Positions 16,828 to 23,260 of a stretch of 64,000 nt of DNA are shown here, piece after piece. The stretch covers positions 90,920 to 154,919 of the forward strand of contig JAYSEK010000007.1 in assembly GCA_041913905.1 (NCBI GenBank). The letters run 5' to 3'. Position numbers and translations under genes: made by a program. Position 1 is the stretch's first letter; each line of letters begins with the position of its first letter. The notes beneath the pieces are model-generated. The model was not told the DNA's origin, searched no databases, and saw nothing but the letters and a program-made list of their open reading frames with translations. Source of the stretch: Roseateles_B sp041913905. Its GTDB lineage: Bacteria > Pseudomonadota > Gammaproteobacteria > Burkholderiales > Burkholderiaceae_C.

Positions 16828-17393
16828 TCGGGAACGCAGCGCACCCAGGCCGGTGCGCGCTGGCGTGCACGTGCATTCGCCGCCTCATTGTGCGGGTACT
16901 CGTATGCGCCCAGCAGGCGGCCGTCAGCGATATTGCGCCACTCGTAGTGCCGGAACTCGCTGCCATGCAGCACACCCTGCCAGTAGGCGACCGACGACGA
17001 CTTCGGCACGAAGCACCAGGCGAAGATGGAAATCTCCATGCCCACAAAGCTGTGCTGCTGCCTCTGCTGGTCGAGCACGACGAGCTTCAGCGGGATGGGG
17101 TAGGACGTGCAGCAGTTCGGGAAGAGGGCCAGCCAGCCTACGTGGCGCCCGTCTGCTGACAGCCGGGGCTGGTCAAACTCGACTTGCTCGTCGAGCCGCG
17201 GTGCGTCGAACTGCTCGCCCTCGGTCGTGGTGATGCGCAAGCGCGTTCGGTCATCCGAGAGCTGCGCCGCCTTGTAGGTGGCTGCGGTCGCGACGAGTGG
17301 AAACGCCAGGAGGACGGCAGCCGCGGTACGAAGCCCGGTGCTGACGAGCCTTCTTGCGGGCGCACACAGGTCGATGAGGGCGCGAGGTGGCAT
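16824..17393 (-). CDS. Exported protein of unknown function
   Basis: A 189-residue protein with a signal peptide (LRTAAAVLLAFPLVATAAT). The mature part contains LSADGRHVGWLALFPNCCTSYPIP and SFVGMEISIFAWCFVP, reminiscent of a WD40/TolB-like strand pattern but too short for a propeller. A good Shine-Dalgarno (AGGAG) precedes the ATG at 17393. It is probably periplasmic. It overlaps the CMD gene by four bases, suggesting cotranscription. Confidence 0.65.
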   Translation of the reverse strand: MPPRALIDLCAPARRLVSTGLRTAAAVLLAFPLVATAATYKAAQLSDDRTRLRITTTEGEQFDAPRLDEQVEFDQPRLSADGRHVGWLALFPNCCTSYPIPLKLVVLDQQRQQHSFVGMEISIFAWCFVPKSSSVAYWQGVLHGSEFRHYEWRNIADGRLLGAYEYPHNEAANARARQRAPAWVRCVPE

Positions 17394-17403
17394 GCATCGT
17401 CTC

Positions 17404-17889
17404 CTAGGCTGACGGGCTGCTTGCGCACGGCGGGTGCGCGTCGGGATTCGCGCGGCCATGCTGCGCCGACAGGGCCGGCCAGCGCTGGCGAAGTCCGACC
17501 AGATGCACGATCCCGAAGCCCAGGCAGATGGCCGAGCTCCACCACAGAAATGCCGTGGCCTGCTCCGGCTGCAAGACGGCGACGGGCAGGGCGGCCAGGC
17601 CTCGAAGCAGGTAGACGCCGGTCACGGCGCACAGGGCGGTACGAAGCAGCGGCAGCCGGCGAATGGCCCCGGCACCGGACAGTGCGTACAGCGCCCAGAT
17701 GCCCAGCACGAGGGCAATGCCCGCCGTGATGAGCCCTGGTATCCAGCTGCCCGCCTCCGCCAACTGCGCCAACTCCTCGCCCGCGCCGAAGAAGCGATAC
17801 CACGGTGCGCCAAAGTAAATGCAGCCGACATGGAGCAGGGCGGCGATGGCGCTGAGGGCTGCTCCAAAGACGAGAAGCTTGTTTGGCAT
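17404..17889 (-). CDS. Small integral membrane protein
   Basis: A 161-residue protein with four transmembrane segments (LLVFGAALSAIAALLHVGC; ITAGIALVLGIWALYALSG; LLRTALCAVTGVYLLRGLAA; AFLWWSSAICLGFGIVHLVG). The opening stretch containing YFGAPWYRFFGAGEE is characteristic of a family of uncharacterised bacterial membrane proteins. GGGAG lies nine bases before the ATG at 17889. It is followed closely by the exported protein at 17393. Confidence 0.7.
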   Translation of the reverse strand: MPNKLLVFGAALSAIAALLHVGCIYFGAPWYRFFGAGEELAQLAEAGSWIPGLITAGIALVLGIWALYALSGAGAIRRLPLLRTALCAVTGVYLLRGLAALPVAVLQPEQATAFLWWSSAICLGFGIVHLVGLRQRWPALSAQHGRANPDAHPPCASSPSA

Positions 17890-18095
17890 GTTGAGTCTCC
17901 CGGTGTGCTCCATGGTTTCACAACCACGGCGCGGTTCGAGGCGCAGGACGCGGCCTGAGGACGCCCGCAAGACTGTATGCGAAAGAACCTCCCGCAGCCT
18001 GTCCGTGGTGTTCAGGCGTTAATTTACCGGGATCTTGCGGGCGAATGGCCGGGGCTTGGTCAAACCGGAAGCGCGTTGCCGCCAGGGTGCGGACC

Positions 18096-18476
18096 TCAGG
18101 CAGGCGCGGCGTGCGCTGGAGGGCCATCGCTGGGTTGGCCGCCAGGCTTGCCTGTTGCCCCGGGAGGCAGCAGGTGATCAATGCCCGCATCACCATAGCT
18201 GCGCATCACTTCCGAGATGATGACTTGATAGCCAGCCAGCCAGTTGCCCTGCGCAGCCTTGGCTTCCAGATGACGGGGATGGCGAACCAGTTGCTGAAGG
18301 GCCTCGAGCGAGTCCCAGTAGTAGACGTTGGAGATCAGACCCTTGGCCGAATTCTCCCAAGTCTCTTCGCCCAGGTAGCCAGGAATGGCCTTGGCCGCAG
18401 CAGCGATTTCCTGATCCAGACGATGGAAGGCGTCATCGAACTGCTTGGTCGCGAAGATGAAGGTGGATGAATACAC
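18096..18476 (-). CDS. ABM-domain protein (putative small monooxygenase)
   Basis: A 126-residue protein, probably starting at GTG 18476 after AAAGGG. The body STFIFATKQFDDAFHRLDQEI...IPGYLGEETWEN...NVYYWDSLEALQQLVRHPRHLEAKA is the antibiotic biosynthesis monooxygenase fold, in which WDS and the repeated His pattern are common. The C-terminal tail is Gly/Pro-rich and probably disordered. The substrate is unknown. Confidence 0.75.
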   Translation of the reverse strand: MYSSTFIFATKQFDDAFHRLDQEIAAAAKAIPGYLGEETWENSAKGLISNVYYWDSLEALQQLVRHPRHLEAKAAQGNWLAGYQVIISEVMRSYGDAGIDHLLPPGATGKPGGQPSDGPPAHAAPA

Positions 18477-18593
18477 GGACCGGGCCCTTTCAAAAATGCG
18501 CAGCGTGTCTGCATGGAAGCGGCGCACTGTACATGCGGAAGGGGCCCGGTTGCAGCCTCGCCGGAGCAAGCATCCTCGCCCCGCCTGCACGCT

Positions 18594-18995
18594 TCAGCCG
18601 GCGGACAGCTCAGGGACATCGGGATCATCGACGTAATGGCCGGACTGGTCCCGGTCGCGCGTGCCGACGATGAGGTACGAGCACGGCGCGCTCGACCTGT
18701 TGGAGACCGTGTGGCCATTGGGCACGCCGGCCGGCCAGCAGGCCGAGTCACCAGGCATGAGCGTGTGATGCCCGTCGTCTTCCGTGACCGTGACTTCGCC
18801 GCTGATCACGAACAGGAACTCGTCGACATGCTCATGCCAGTGCCGTATGGAGGCCTTGGCGCCAGGCTGGAGCACCTGAACCGAGGCGCCGAACTGGGTG
18901 AGGGCGCCGGCGTCCGAAAGGCGGTAGGTTTCTACATGGCCCCAGCCGGGCTTTGAGTTGATTTCGGGCGTGATTTGCTGGCGTCTGACAATCAT
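18594..18995 (-). CDS. Cupin domain protein
   Basis: A 133-residue single cupin. Motif 1 appears as IRHWHEHVDEFLFVISGEVTV, with His, His, Glu metal ligands. Motif 2 is MPGDSACWPAGVPNGHTVSN, with the closing His. Metal binding is therefore likely. Start 18995 (MIVRRQQ) gives a usual length. The substrate is unknown. Confidence 0.8.
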   Translation of the reverse strand: MIVRRQQITPEINSKPGWGHVETYRLSDAGALTQFGASVQVLQPGAKASIRHWHEHVDEFLFVISGEVTVTEDDGHHTLMPGDSACWPAGVPNGHTVSNRSSAPCSYLIVGTRDRDQSGHYVDDPDVPELSAG

Positions 18996-19213
18996 GAGCT
19001 GAGGGCACTCTAGGGGGAAGCTGGAACTGATCCGTTGACATCGCTGCATGCGGTCGGCCGAGCCAGAGAGGGCGGCCAGCGGCAGCGCTGCGTTCGGCAC
19101 TCCCACCGAACACGGCTTGAATTATCCGAGCACCCGGCTGCAACCCAGAGACTGCAACCCAGAGGCTGCAACCGAACCCCCGCTGCGTCTTGGGGTTGTC
19201 GGACTGCCTGCTT
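18996..19213. repeat. Intergenic region with three 14-base tandem repeats
   Basis: The 218-base gap holds three units of about GGCTGCAACCCAGA in tandem at 19136-19177; the third copy is degenerate. Nothing resembling an attC site was found here. Confidence 0.6.
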
Positions 19214-19609
19214 TTAGTCGGGTGCGCCATGGCAAACCACGCAGAGCTTGTTGCCCTCTGGATCGCGGAAGTAGGCGCCGTAGTAGTGCTCGTGGTACTC
19301 GGGTCGCAGTCCCGGGGCGCCTTCGGATTGACCTCCGTGGGCGATCGCAAGGCTGAACGCCTGATCCACCATCGCACGACTCTCAGCCAGGAAGGCCACC
19401 ATGTTGCCGTTGCCGGCCTGGGCTGCAAGCTGGTCGTAGGGCTTGCCTATCAGGAACAGGGGCCGTGGGCCCGGACTGGATTGCCAGCCGGCCCATGGGC
19501 GACTTCTCTCGCAGAAGCGTGCCTCGTTGCCGGGGGCTGCCATCAGTGGGGCATAGAACGCCAGCGCACGGTCGAAGTCGCTGACGCCAACAAAGACATG
19601 TGAAAACAC
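19214..19609 (-). CDS. VOC (glyoxalase/bleomycin resistance fold) family protein
   Basis: A 131-residue protein starting at GTG 19609 preceded by GGAGGC. VOC features include HVFVGVSDFDRALAFYAPLM at the N-terminus and AYFRDPEGNKLCVVCHG at the C-terminus. It is clearly paralogous to the VOC gene at 46429 (shared KPYD, GNG.M, PGLR and YFRD..GNKL.VVC). Members bind metal and act as lyases, dioxygenases or drug-binding proteins. Confidence 0.82.
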   Translation of the reverse strand: MFSHVFVGVSDFDRALAFYAPLMAAPGNEARFCERSRPWAGWQSSPGPRPLFLIGKPYDQLAAQAGNGNMVAFLAESRAMVDQAFSLAIAHGGQSEGAPGLRPEYHEHYYGAYFRDPEGNKLCVVCHGAPD

Positions 19610-19960
19610 GGCGCCTCCGAAACAGATGCCTGCTGGACGTCCACCACCGAAGCTCAGCGGCAGCCGCAGGCCCCGCAGCACTTCCTAGGCCGCCTTGCGA
19701 TCCATGGGAACAACGCGTAGTAGAACACCCAGGACCCAGTCCACGCGAATGGAATGGAGCCCTGCTGAGCGGTTCGTATCTGGGTCCGCAGCGCCAGCGT
19801 ACCTGCCAGCGACTGCAACAAGGCCGTCTGTAGAGTGGCAGTCTGTTCTCTGTTCAGCCCTTCGCCCGGGGCGGTGTGTGCAATCCGGATCAATCGGGGT
19901 CAGGTCTTGCGGGGGAATTCAATGAAGCGGTGTTGACGCGGTGGGAAGTCCCTGTAATGG
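19610..19960. other. Decayed stretch beyond the integron
   Basis: No convincing gene lies in these 350 bases. The right-hand part (from about 19752) is the 3' half of an IS110/IS1111-related element. The left part (19610-19751) shows nothing recognisable apart from the VOC ribosome-binding site. Short minus-strand open frames here overlap the repeat and are not credible genes. Confidence 0.5.
19752..19957 (+). mobile_element. Truncated IS110/IS1111-related element, copy A (right end only)
   Basis: This segment is nearly identical to the right part of the element at 22045-22517, from GAATGGAGCCCTGCTGAGCGG to the terminal GGTGGGAAGTCCCTGTA. The left end and transposase start are missing. It abuts the sequence GGGTTAGGGC, the R'' part of the attC site behind the cassette gene at 19962. 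Confidence 0.7.
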
Positions 19961-19961
19961 G

Positions 19962-20339
19962 TTAGGGCTCAAAACCACGCAGGCTGACCCTGAAGTATTC
20001 CGTACCTTGCTTTCGAGTGAACTCAAACACGGCCTTGGGATTTGCCCACTTGCCATTCACCGGGAGCCGATGGCGAAGGACAAAGCCTGACTCTGTTTGC
20101 TCCAACTCAGGCGACGCGGACTTGGTGAAGTCTGCCGCAGAGCAAATGCGGTCAGAGCCAATGACCGCACTGAGACGCAATAGCAGTTCCTTCTTTGACC
20201 AGCGCTTAGACGAGGCATCTAGGCCACCCAACGCGGCCTGGATGTCGTCCTGCGCCAGAGCCTCGAAGAATTCTCTCGCAAAGGCAATGAATGCTTTGGC
20301 AGGACTAAATGAAGTGCCCGGTATCAAGTTGAGCCCCAA
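19962..20339 (-). CDS. Integron cassette gene 5: unknown protein
   Basis: A 125-residue protein starting at TTG 20339, immediately inside the cassette boundary GTTGGGGCTC, and ending with a TAA that overlaps the R'' box of the next attC site. No family is recognised. Visible features are FAREFFEALAQDDIQAALG (helical), SSKRWSKKELLLRLSAVIG and a C-terminal strand region WANPKAVFEFTRKQGTEYF. The lack of an ATG near the start suggests either a non-standard start or loss of the true N-terminus. Confidence 0.55.
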   Translation of the reverse strand: MGLNLIPGTSFSPAKAFIAFAREFFEALAQDDIQAALGGLDASSKRWSKKELLLRLSAVIGSDRICSAADFTKSASPELEQTESGFVLRHRLPVNGKWANPKAVFEFTRKQGTEYFRVSLRGFEP

Positions 20340-20390
20340 CGTGGCTGTTCAGTGGCGCTGGTAGGTGTCCGCTGAAACTGGAGGTTATGC
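20334..20390 (-). repeat. attC site between cassettes 4 and 5 (intact)
   Basis: Read on the minus strand it begins with R'' GCATAAC and ends with R' GTTGGGG, about 57 bases. The inner arms TTTCAGCGG and CCACTGAAC can pair with a short central loop. Both conserved boxes are present, so this is the best preserved site in the array. Confidence 0.7.
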
Positions 20391-20397
20391 CAAATCG

Positions 20398-20685
20398 TCA
20401 TAGTAAAGATCGTCGGGTTTGGCGACGGAATACCTGGTTAAGGAGCGGCAAGCGAATCTCAGATATGTTGGGGTTGTGCTTGAACTCTTCGATCTGGCGC
20501 AGCTCGTACAAGTAACGATCCCAGAAAGAATTCCACTTCTTTGTTTTCTTTGGAGACGGGACATGGAGCTTCCAATGCACACGAACGCTCTCCCGACCGC
20601 AAAGCGGGCAGAAGAAGGCCTCGATGTTTTGATCTTTGCGTTGAAGTTTGCGGCAATAGAGGCACGCGAACGTTCGATTACTCAT
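20398..20685 (-). CDS. Integron cassette gene 4: zinc-ribbon-like small protein
   Basis: A 95-residue protein beginning MSNRTFACLYCRKL. Two CxxC pairs (CLYC near residue 8 and CPLC near 26) suggest a zinc ribbon. A basic stretch VPSPKKTKKWNSFW and a helix WDRYLYELRQIEEF follow. The ATG lies directly after the cassette boundary GTTATGCATC. The sequence is noticeably poorer in GC than its surroundings. No family is recognised; a nucleic-acid-binding role is possible. Confidence 0.65.
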   Translation of the reverse strand: MSNRTFACLYCRKLQRKDQNIEAFFCPLCGRESVRVHWKLHVPSPKKTKKWNSFWDRYLYELRQIEEFKHNPNISEIRLPLLNQVFRRQTRRSLL

Positions 20686-20688
20686 GAT

Positions 20689-20745
20689 GCATAACGTTGA
20701 AGCTGAGCCGCGAGCGGCGGCTTGCCGACGCGAGTCGGCTCGAGC
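20689..20745 (-). repeat. attC half-site (L'' to R') of cassette 3, interrupted by IS copy B
   Basis: On the minus strand the sequence runs from GCTCGAGCCGAC (L'') through a GC-rich loop to GCGGCTCAGC (L') and GTTATGC (R'). L'' and L' pair except for one extra C in L'', the diagnostic extrahelical base of attC. The R'' side is replaced by the mobile element that begins at 20746. Confidence 0.7.
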
Positions 20746-21192
20746 GAATACGAAGGGACTTCCCACCTTCCGGCAAACGGCGTCGATGCGCCAAGATTGG
20801 TGGTGATCAAAGTCATCAATCTGCAGCCATGTGAAAGGGGAAGTCCATGAACGAGATTACCCGAGTCGGGGTGGATTTGGCCAAGCGGGCTATCCAGGTG
20901 CACGCGGTGGATGCGAGCGGCCGTGTCGTGTTCACCAAGGCGCTGGCCCCCGACAAGTTCGCGGCCTGGTATCGGTCAAACCCGGCCCGAGGCAGGCAAG
21001 ACCTGACACTGCGCCGGTCTGAATCGTCTCTCGCCTCATCAACAGTTCCTCGCTGAAGACATGCGTTCGAAGATGCATCACACAGGTCAGACCGGCAGCA
21101 GGCCAGCTCGACCAACCCTGTGCCGCGCCAATGGTGGCGACGGCGGCGAGTGAATGGAGTCCCGCTGAGCGCTTGGTATCTGGGCCCGCGCT
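20746..21192 (+). mobile_element. Degraded IS110/IS1111-related element, copy B
   Basis: The left end GAATACGAAGGGACTTCCCACC and the transposase start (from 20847) are nearly identical to copy C. After codon 44 or so the sequence changes for about 165 bases, then returns to the shared segment at about 21137-21192. The right terminal repeat is missing. The element lies inside an attC site and disrupts the preceding cassette. Confidence 0.7.
20847..20979 (+). pseudogene. IS110-family transposase N-terminal fragment (copy B)
   Basis: The frame reads MNEITRVGVDLAKRAIQVHA and then VDASGRVVFTKALAPDKFAAW, the start of the DEDD domain of IS110/IS1111 transposases with its first acidic residue in GVDLAK. 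After about 44 codons it runs into unrelated sequence, so no enzyme can be made. Confidence 0.8.
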
Positions 21193-21324
21193 GACAACCG
21201 CCAGTGACGAAATCTCGGCGAGCTGCTCAGCGACTTCATTCAAGCCTGCCTCATTCAAGAGCGGGACGGTTGAATCGCATGCTGCAAGGGCAGCACATTG
21301 ATGATTGGCAACAGACGATTTCAT
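21185..21324 (-). pseudogene. Integron cassette gene 3, cut by IS copy B
   Basis: A minus-strand frame starts at ATG 21324 directly behind the cassette boundary GTTAGGCACC and encodes MKSSVANHQCAALAACDSTV and onward for about 46 residues. It then enters sequence shared with the IS elements. The original product is unknown; the frame stays open to 20932 through the element, but that part is not native. Confidence 0.55.
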
Positions 21325-21327
21325 GGT

Positions 21328-21398
21328 GCCTAACGTCGGAAATTGGCGTCAGGTGCCGGCTTGCCGACGGCTGTCCGCTCGATGGAGGGGCTGGGCGC
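21328..21398 (-). repeat. attC-like site behind the toxin-antitoxin cassette
   Basis: On the minus strand R'' is GCGCCCAGC, the middle holds ATCGAGCGGAC and GTCGGCAAGCCGG (both shared with other attC sites here), and R' is GTTAGGC. The L'' and L' arms pair poorly, so the site is either decayed or chimeric. Confidence 0.5.
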
Positions 21399-21401
21399 CG
21401 C

Positions 21402-21695
21402 CTACGCGCGGCCACGCCAGAAGCCTGGCCTGCGGCTCTGATGCGCGACAGCAAGCACTCTGACCTCAGACGCACCCAAGGTATAGACGATGCTGTAAGG
21501 GAAACGCCGCAACGGGAACCGGTGGATCACGCCACGCCAGACCGCACCAAGCTTCGGCTGCTCGGACAACAGCGCTGTGCATCGCTCGAACTCCGCGATA
21601 AACCGCTCGCCCAACGCGACGCCTGCTTCCCGGGCATAGAACAAGGCACCTTCGACCAATTCCTGCTCTGCCTCCGGGGTAAGCGAAACCCTCAC
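21402..21695 (-). CDS. RelE/ParE-family toxin (integron cassette 2)
   Basis: A 97-residue protein with the ParE/RelE fold pattern: LTPEAEQELVEGALFYAREAG, then FIAEFERCTALLSEQPKLGA, then RFPLRRFPYSIVYTLGASEVRVLAVAH with the final strand and His. It starts at GTG overlapping the antitoxin stop (GTGA), so translation is coupled. It inhibits gyrase or translation in related systems; which target applies here is not known. Toxin-antitoxin pairs often stabilise integron arrays. Confidence 0.85.
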   Translation of the reverse strand: MRVSLTPEAEQELVEGALFYAREAGVALGERFIAEFERCTALLSEQPKLGAVWRGVIHRFPLRRFPYSIVYTLGASEVRVLAVAHQSRRPGFWRGRA

Positions 21696-21916
21696 TGAAG
21701 CGCCTTGCGAGCCCGCCCGATAGCTTCTTCGGCCGAAACAAGAGTAACGCGACCGGCCTCGACCTCAGCAAGCCGGCGCTCAACTTCGACCGCCCACGCC
21801 TCCTCAATCTCGGCCTGGACACCGAGACTGGCCAACAAATGATCAGCGAGAAGCACGCGCTCCTCAGGGGGGAGCTTCAGCGCCTCCGCCTCCAAAAACT
21901 CAAACTGGGACGACAT
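21692..21916 (-). CDS. Antitoxin of addiction module (integron cassette 2)
   Basis: A 74-residue acidic, helical protein matching the putative addiction-module antitoxin family (Unstab_antitox): LPPEERVLLADHLLASL, then EEAWAVEVERRLAEVEAGRV and a short C-terminal helix. Start 21916 follows GAGGTGG. The gene precedes and overlaps the RelE/ParE toxin, the usual order. It should bind and neutralise the toxin. Confidence 0.85.
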   Translation of the reverse strand: MSSQFEFLEAEALKLPPEERVLLADHLLASLGVQAEIEEAWAVEVERRLAEVEAGRVTLVSAEEAIGRARKALQ

Positions 21917-21976
21917 ATGCAACCACCTCTGGGAAACGCCCTTTTCGCATATTAGCGCGGCACGCTCTCCGGTGGC

Positions 21977-22044
21977 GCCCAACGTTCGACATGAGCGGCG
22001 ACTGAAAGCGTGCGAAGCCCGCTGGAAGCCGTCCGCTCGATGGA
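21977..22044 (-). repeat. attC half-site (L'' to R') of cassette 1, interrupted by IS copy C
   Basis: Minus-strand order is CATCGAGCGGAC (L''), a GC-rich loop, CCGCTCATG (L') and GTTGGGC (R'). The arms pair with one extra C in L'', as expected for attC. The missing R'' (CACCTAAC) is at 22521-22528 on the far side of the mobile element. Confidence 0.75.
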
Positions 22045-22517
22045 ATACGAAGTGACTTCCCGCCTTCGGGCAAACGGCGTCGATGCGCCAAGATTGGTGG
22101 TGATCAAAGTCATCAATCTGCAGCCATGTGAAAGGGGAAGTCCATGAACGAGATTACCCGAGTCGGGGTGGATTTGGCCAAGCGGGCTCTCCAGGTGCAC
22201 GCGGTGGATGCGAGCGGCCGTGGCGTGTTCACGAAGGCGCTGGCCCCCGACAAGTTCGCGGCCTGGTGCGCGCAACTGCCTCCCGGCTGCCTGGTGGCGA
22301 TGGCGGCGAGTGAGTGGAGCCCTGCTGAGCGGTTCGTATCTGGGTCCGCAGCGCCAGCGTACCTGCCAGCGACTGCAACAAGGCCGTCTGTAGAGTGGCA
22401 GTCTGTTCTCTGTTCAGCCATTCGTCCGAGTCGGCGTGTGCAATCCAGATCAATCGGGGTCAGGTATTGCGGGGGAATTCAATGAGACGATGTTGACGCG
22501 GTGGGAAGTCCCTGTAA
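22045..22517 (+). mobile_element. Non-autonomous IS110/IS1111-related element, copy C (both ends present)
   Basis: An element of about 470 bases. The left end GAATACGAAGTGACTTCCCGCC and the right end GGTGGGAAGTCCCTGTA form an imperfect inverted repeat (left arm GTGACTTCCCGCC, right arm GGGACTTCCCACC; copy B's left arm matches the right arm exactly). It contains only the first 57 or so codons of an IS110-type transposase and about 200 bases of right-end sequence, so it needs a transposase in trans. It sits between R'' and L'' of an attC site, opposite in orientation to the cassettes, exactly as copy B does. Confidence 0.8.
22144..22314 (+). pseudogene. IS110-family transposase N-terminal fragment (copy C)
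   Basis: The frame begins MNEITRVGVDLAKRALQVHA and continues to WCAQLPPGCLVAMAAS, about 57 residues of the DEDD transposase domain. The rest of the normal 330-350-residue enzyme is deleted, and the frame then runs into right-end sequence. Confidence 0.82.
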
Positions 22518-22520
22518 CTG

Positions 22521-22528
22521 GTTAGGTG
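22521..22528 (-). repeat. attC R'' box of cassette 1
   Basis: CACCTAAC on the minus strand, six bases after the cassette 1 stop codon. It is separated from the rest of its attC site (21977-22044) by IS copy C. Confidence 0.65.
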
Positions 22529-22533
22529 CCATG

Positions 22534-23109
22534 CTACGACACCACCCCGAACGCAAGAAGAGTTACCAGCGCCAGCAAGGCATATGAGGCAACGTTTGAC
22601 TCCTTGACGCAGCGCGACACGATCTCGCTATCGACCTCGGCAAAGTACCGCAACAAGACCTTGCGCTCCACAACGATTGAGACCCAGCAGAAAACAAGCA
22701 TGAGCACCAAGAACGCAGCCTTAAGCTCAAGCGGGCTGCTGCCCCCGATCCACGCCGCAAAGAGCGGGAAGCTCAGATAGCGAAACGCTTCCGAGTTCGC
22801 CACATGCTCTGGCAGTGAACTCAGCACGGCGCCACCGAGCGCCTCCACGAGAAGCATTGCAACCCATGCCAGCGGTACGCCAGCAAGCGTAGACCAGAGA
22901 TTCGCAACCACCGTGGCCTTGAGCGAAGCGGCATATGGAACTGCAAGCCTTCGCGATGCAATGCCTGCTTCGCCAGCCACGACCGGAATGAAGGCCAGCC
23001 ACTGAAGCGGCCATGACAGCGCAAGCATCGGGATGCCCGCGTTCGCCAGCGCGGAGCACGGCACAGAAATCAACAATGCGGCAACGCCACATCGGAGGAG
23101 GGGGTTCAT
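22534..23109 (-). CDS. Integron cassette gene 1: polytopic membrane protein
   Basis: A 191-residue protein, the first cassette after attI. The ATG at 23109 lies directly inside the boundary GTTAGGTGCC. Four to five hydrophobic segments are visible (VAALLISVPCSALANAGIPML; ALSWPLQWLAFIPVVAGEAG; AWVAMLLVEALGGAV; AAFLVLMLVFCWVSIVVE; ALLALVTLLAFGVV). No named family is recognised; proteins of this kind are common in chromosomal integron cassettes. Confidence 0.75.
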   Translation of the reverse strand: MNPLLRCGVAALLISVPCSALANAGIPMLALSWPLQWLAFIPVVAGEAGIASRRLAVPYAASLKATVVANLWSTLAGVPLAWVAMLLVEALGGAVLSSLPEHVANSEAFRYLSFPLFAAWIGGSSPLELKAAFLVLMLVFCWVSIVVERKVLLRYFAEVDSEIVSRCVKESNVASYALLALVTLLAFGVVS

Positions 23110-23117
23110 GGCACCTA

Positions 23118-23165
23118 ACGTAACTTGGACTGACTGCCTCAGCAGAAATTGGGCTGCCTAAGCCG
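23118..23165 (-). promoter_or_regulatory. attI-like integron attachment site
   Basis: Immediately upstream of the integrase remnant, the minus strand reads GAGGCAGTCAGTCCAAGTTAC and then GTTAGGT at the cassette 1 boundary. The GGCAGTC...AA..GTTAGG arrangement resembles the 3' end of class 1 attI. Position and orientation fit; recombination activity is untested. Confidence 0.55.
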
Positions 23166-23260
23166 CCATGTGAATGGGCGGATTGTGACCGAACTTTCCC
23201 ATGAAAATGCCCTTCCGATGGAGGATGTGGCGGCATCTTATACGGCCTAAATTTGCGCGG

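Noticed and set aside
17971..19213. Possible attC sites between the ABM, cupin and VOC genes
   Set aside because: No paired R''/R' boxes with compatible arms were found; one GCGTTAAT near 18015 stands alone.
22229..22453. Minus-strand frame with LNREQTATLQTALLQSLAG, also present near 19780-19890
   Set aside because: It lies within the repeated IS right end and is present only because that repeat is; it is more likely non-coding or guide-RNA DNA than a gene.
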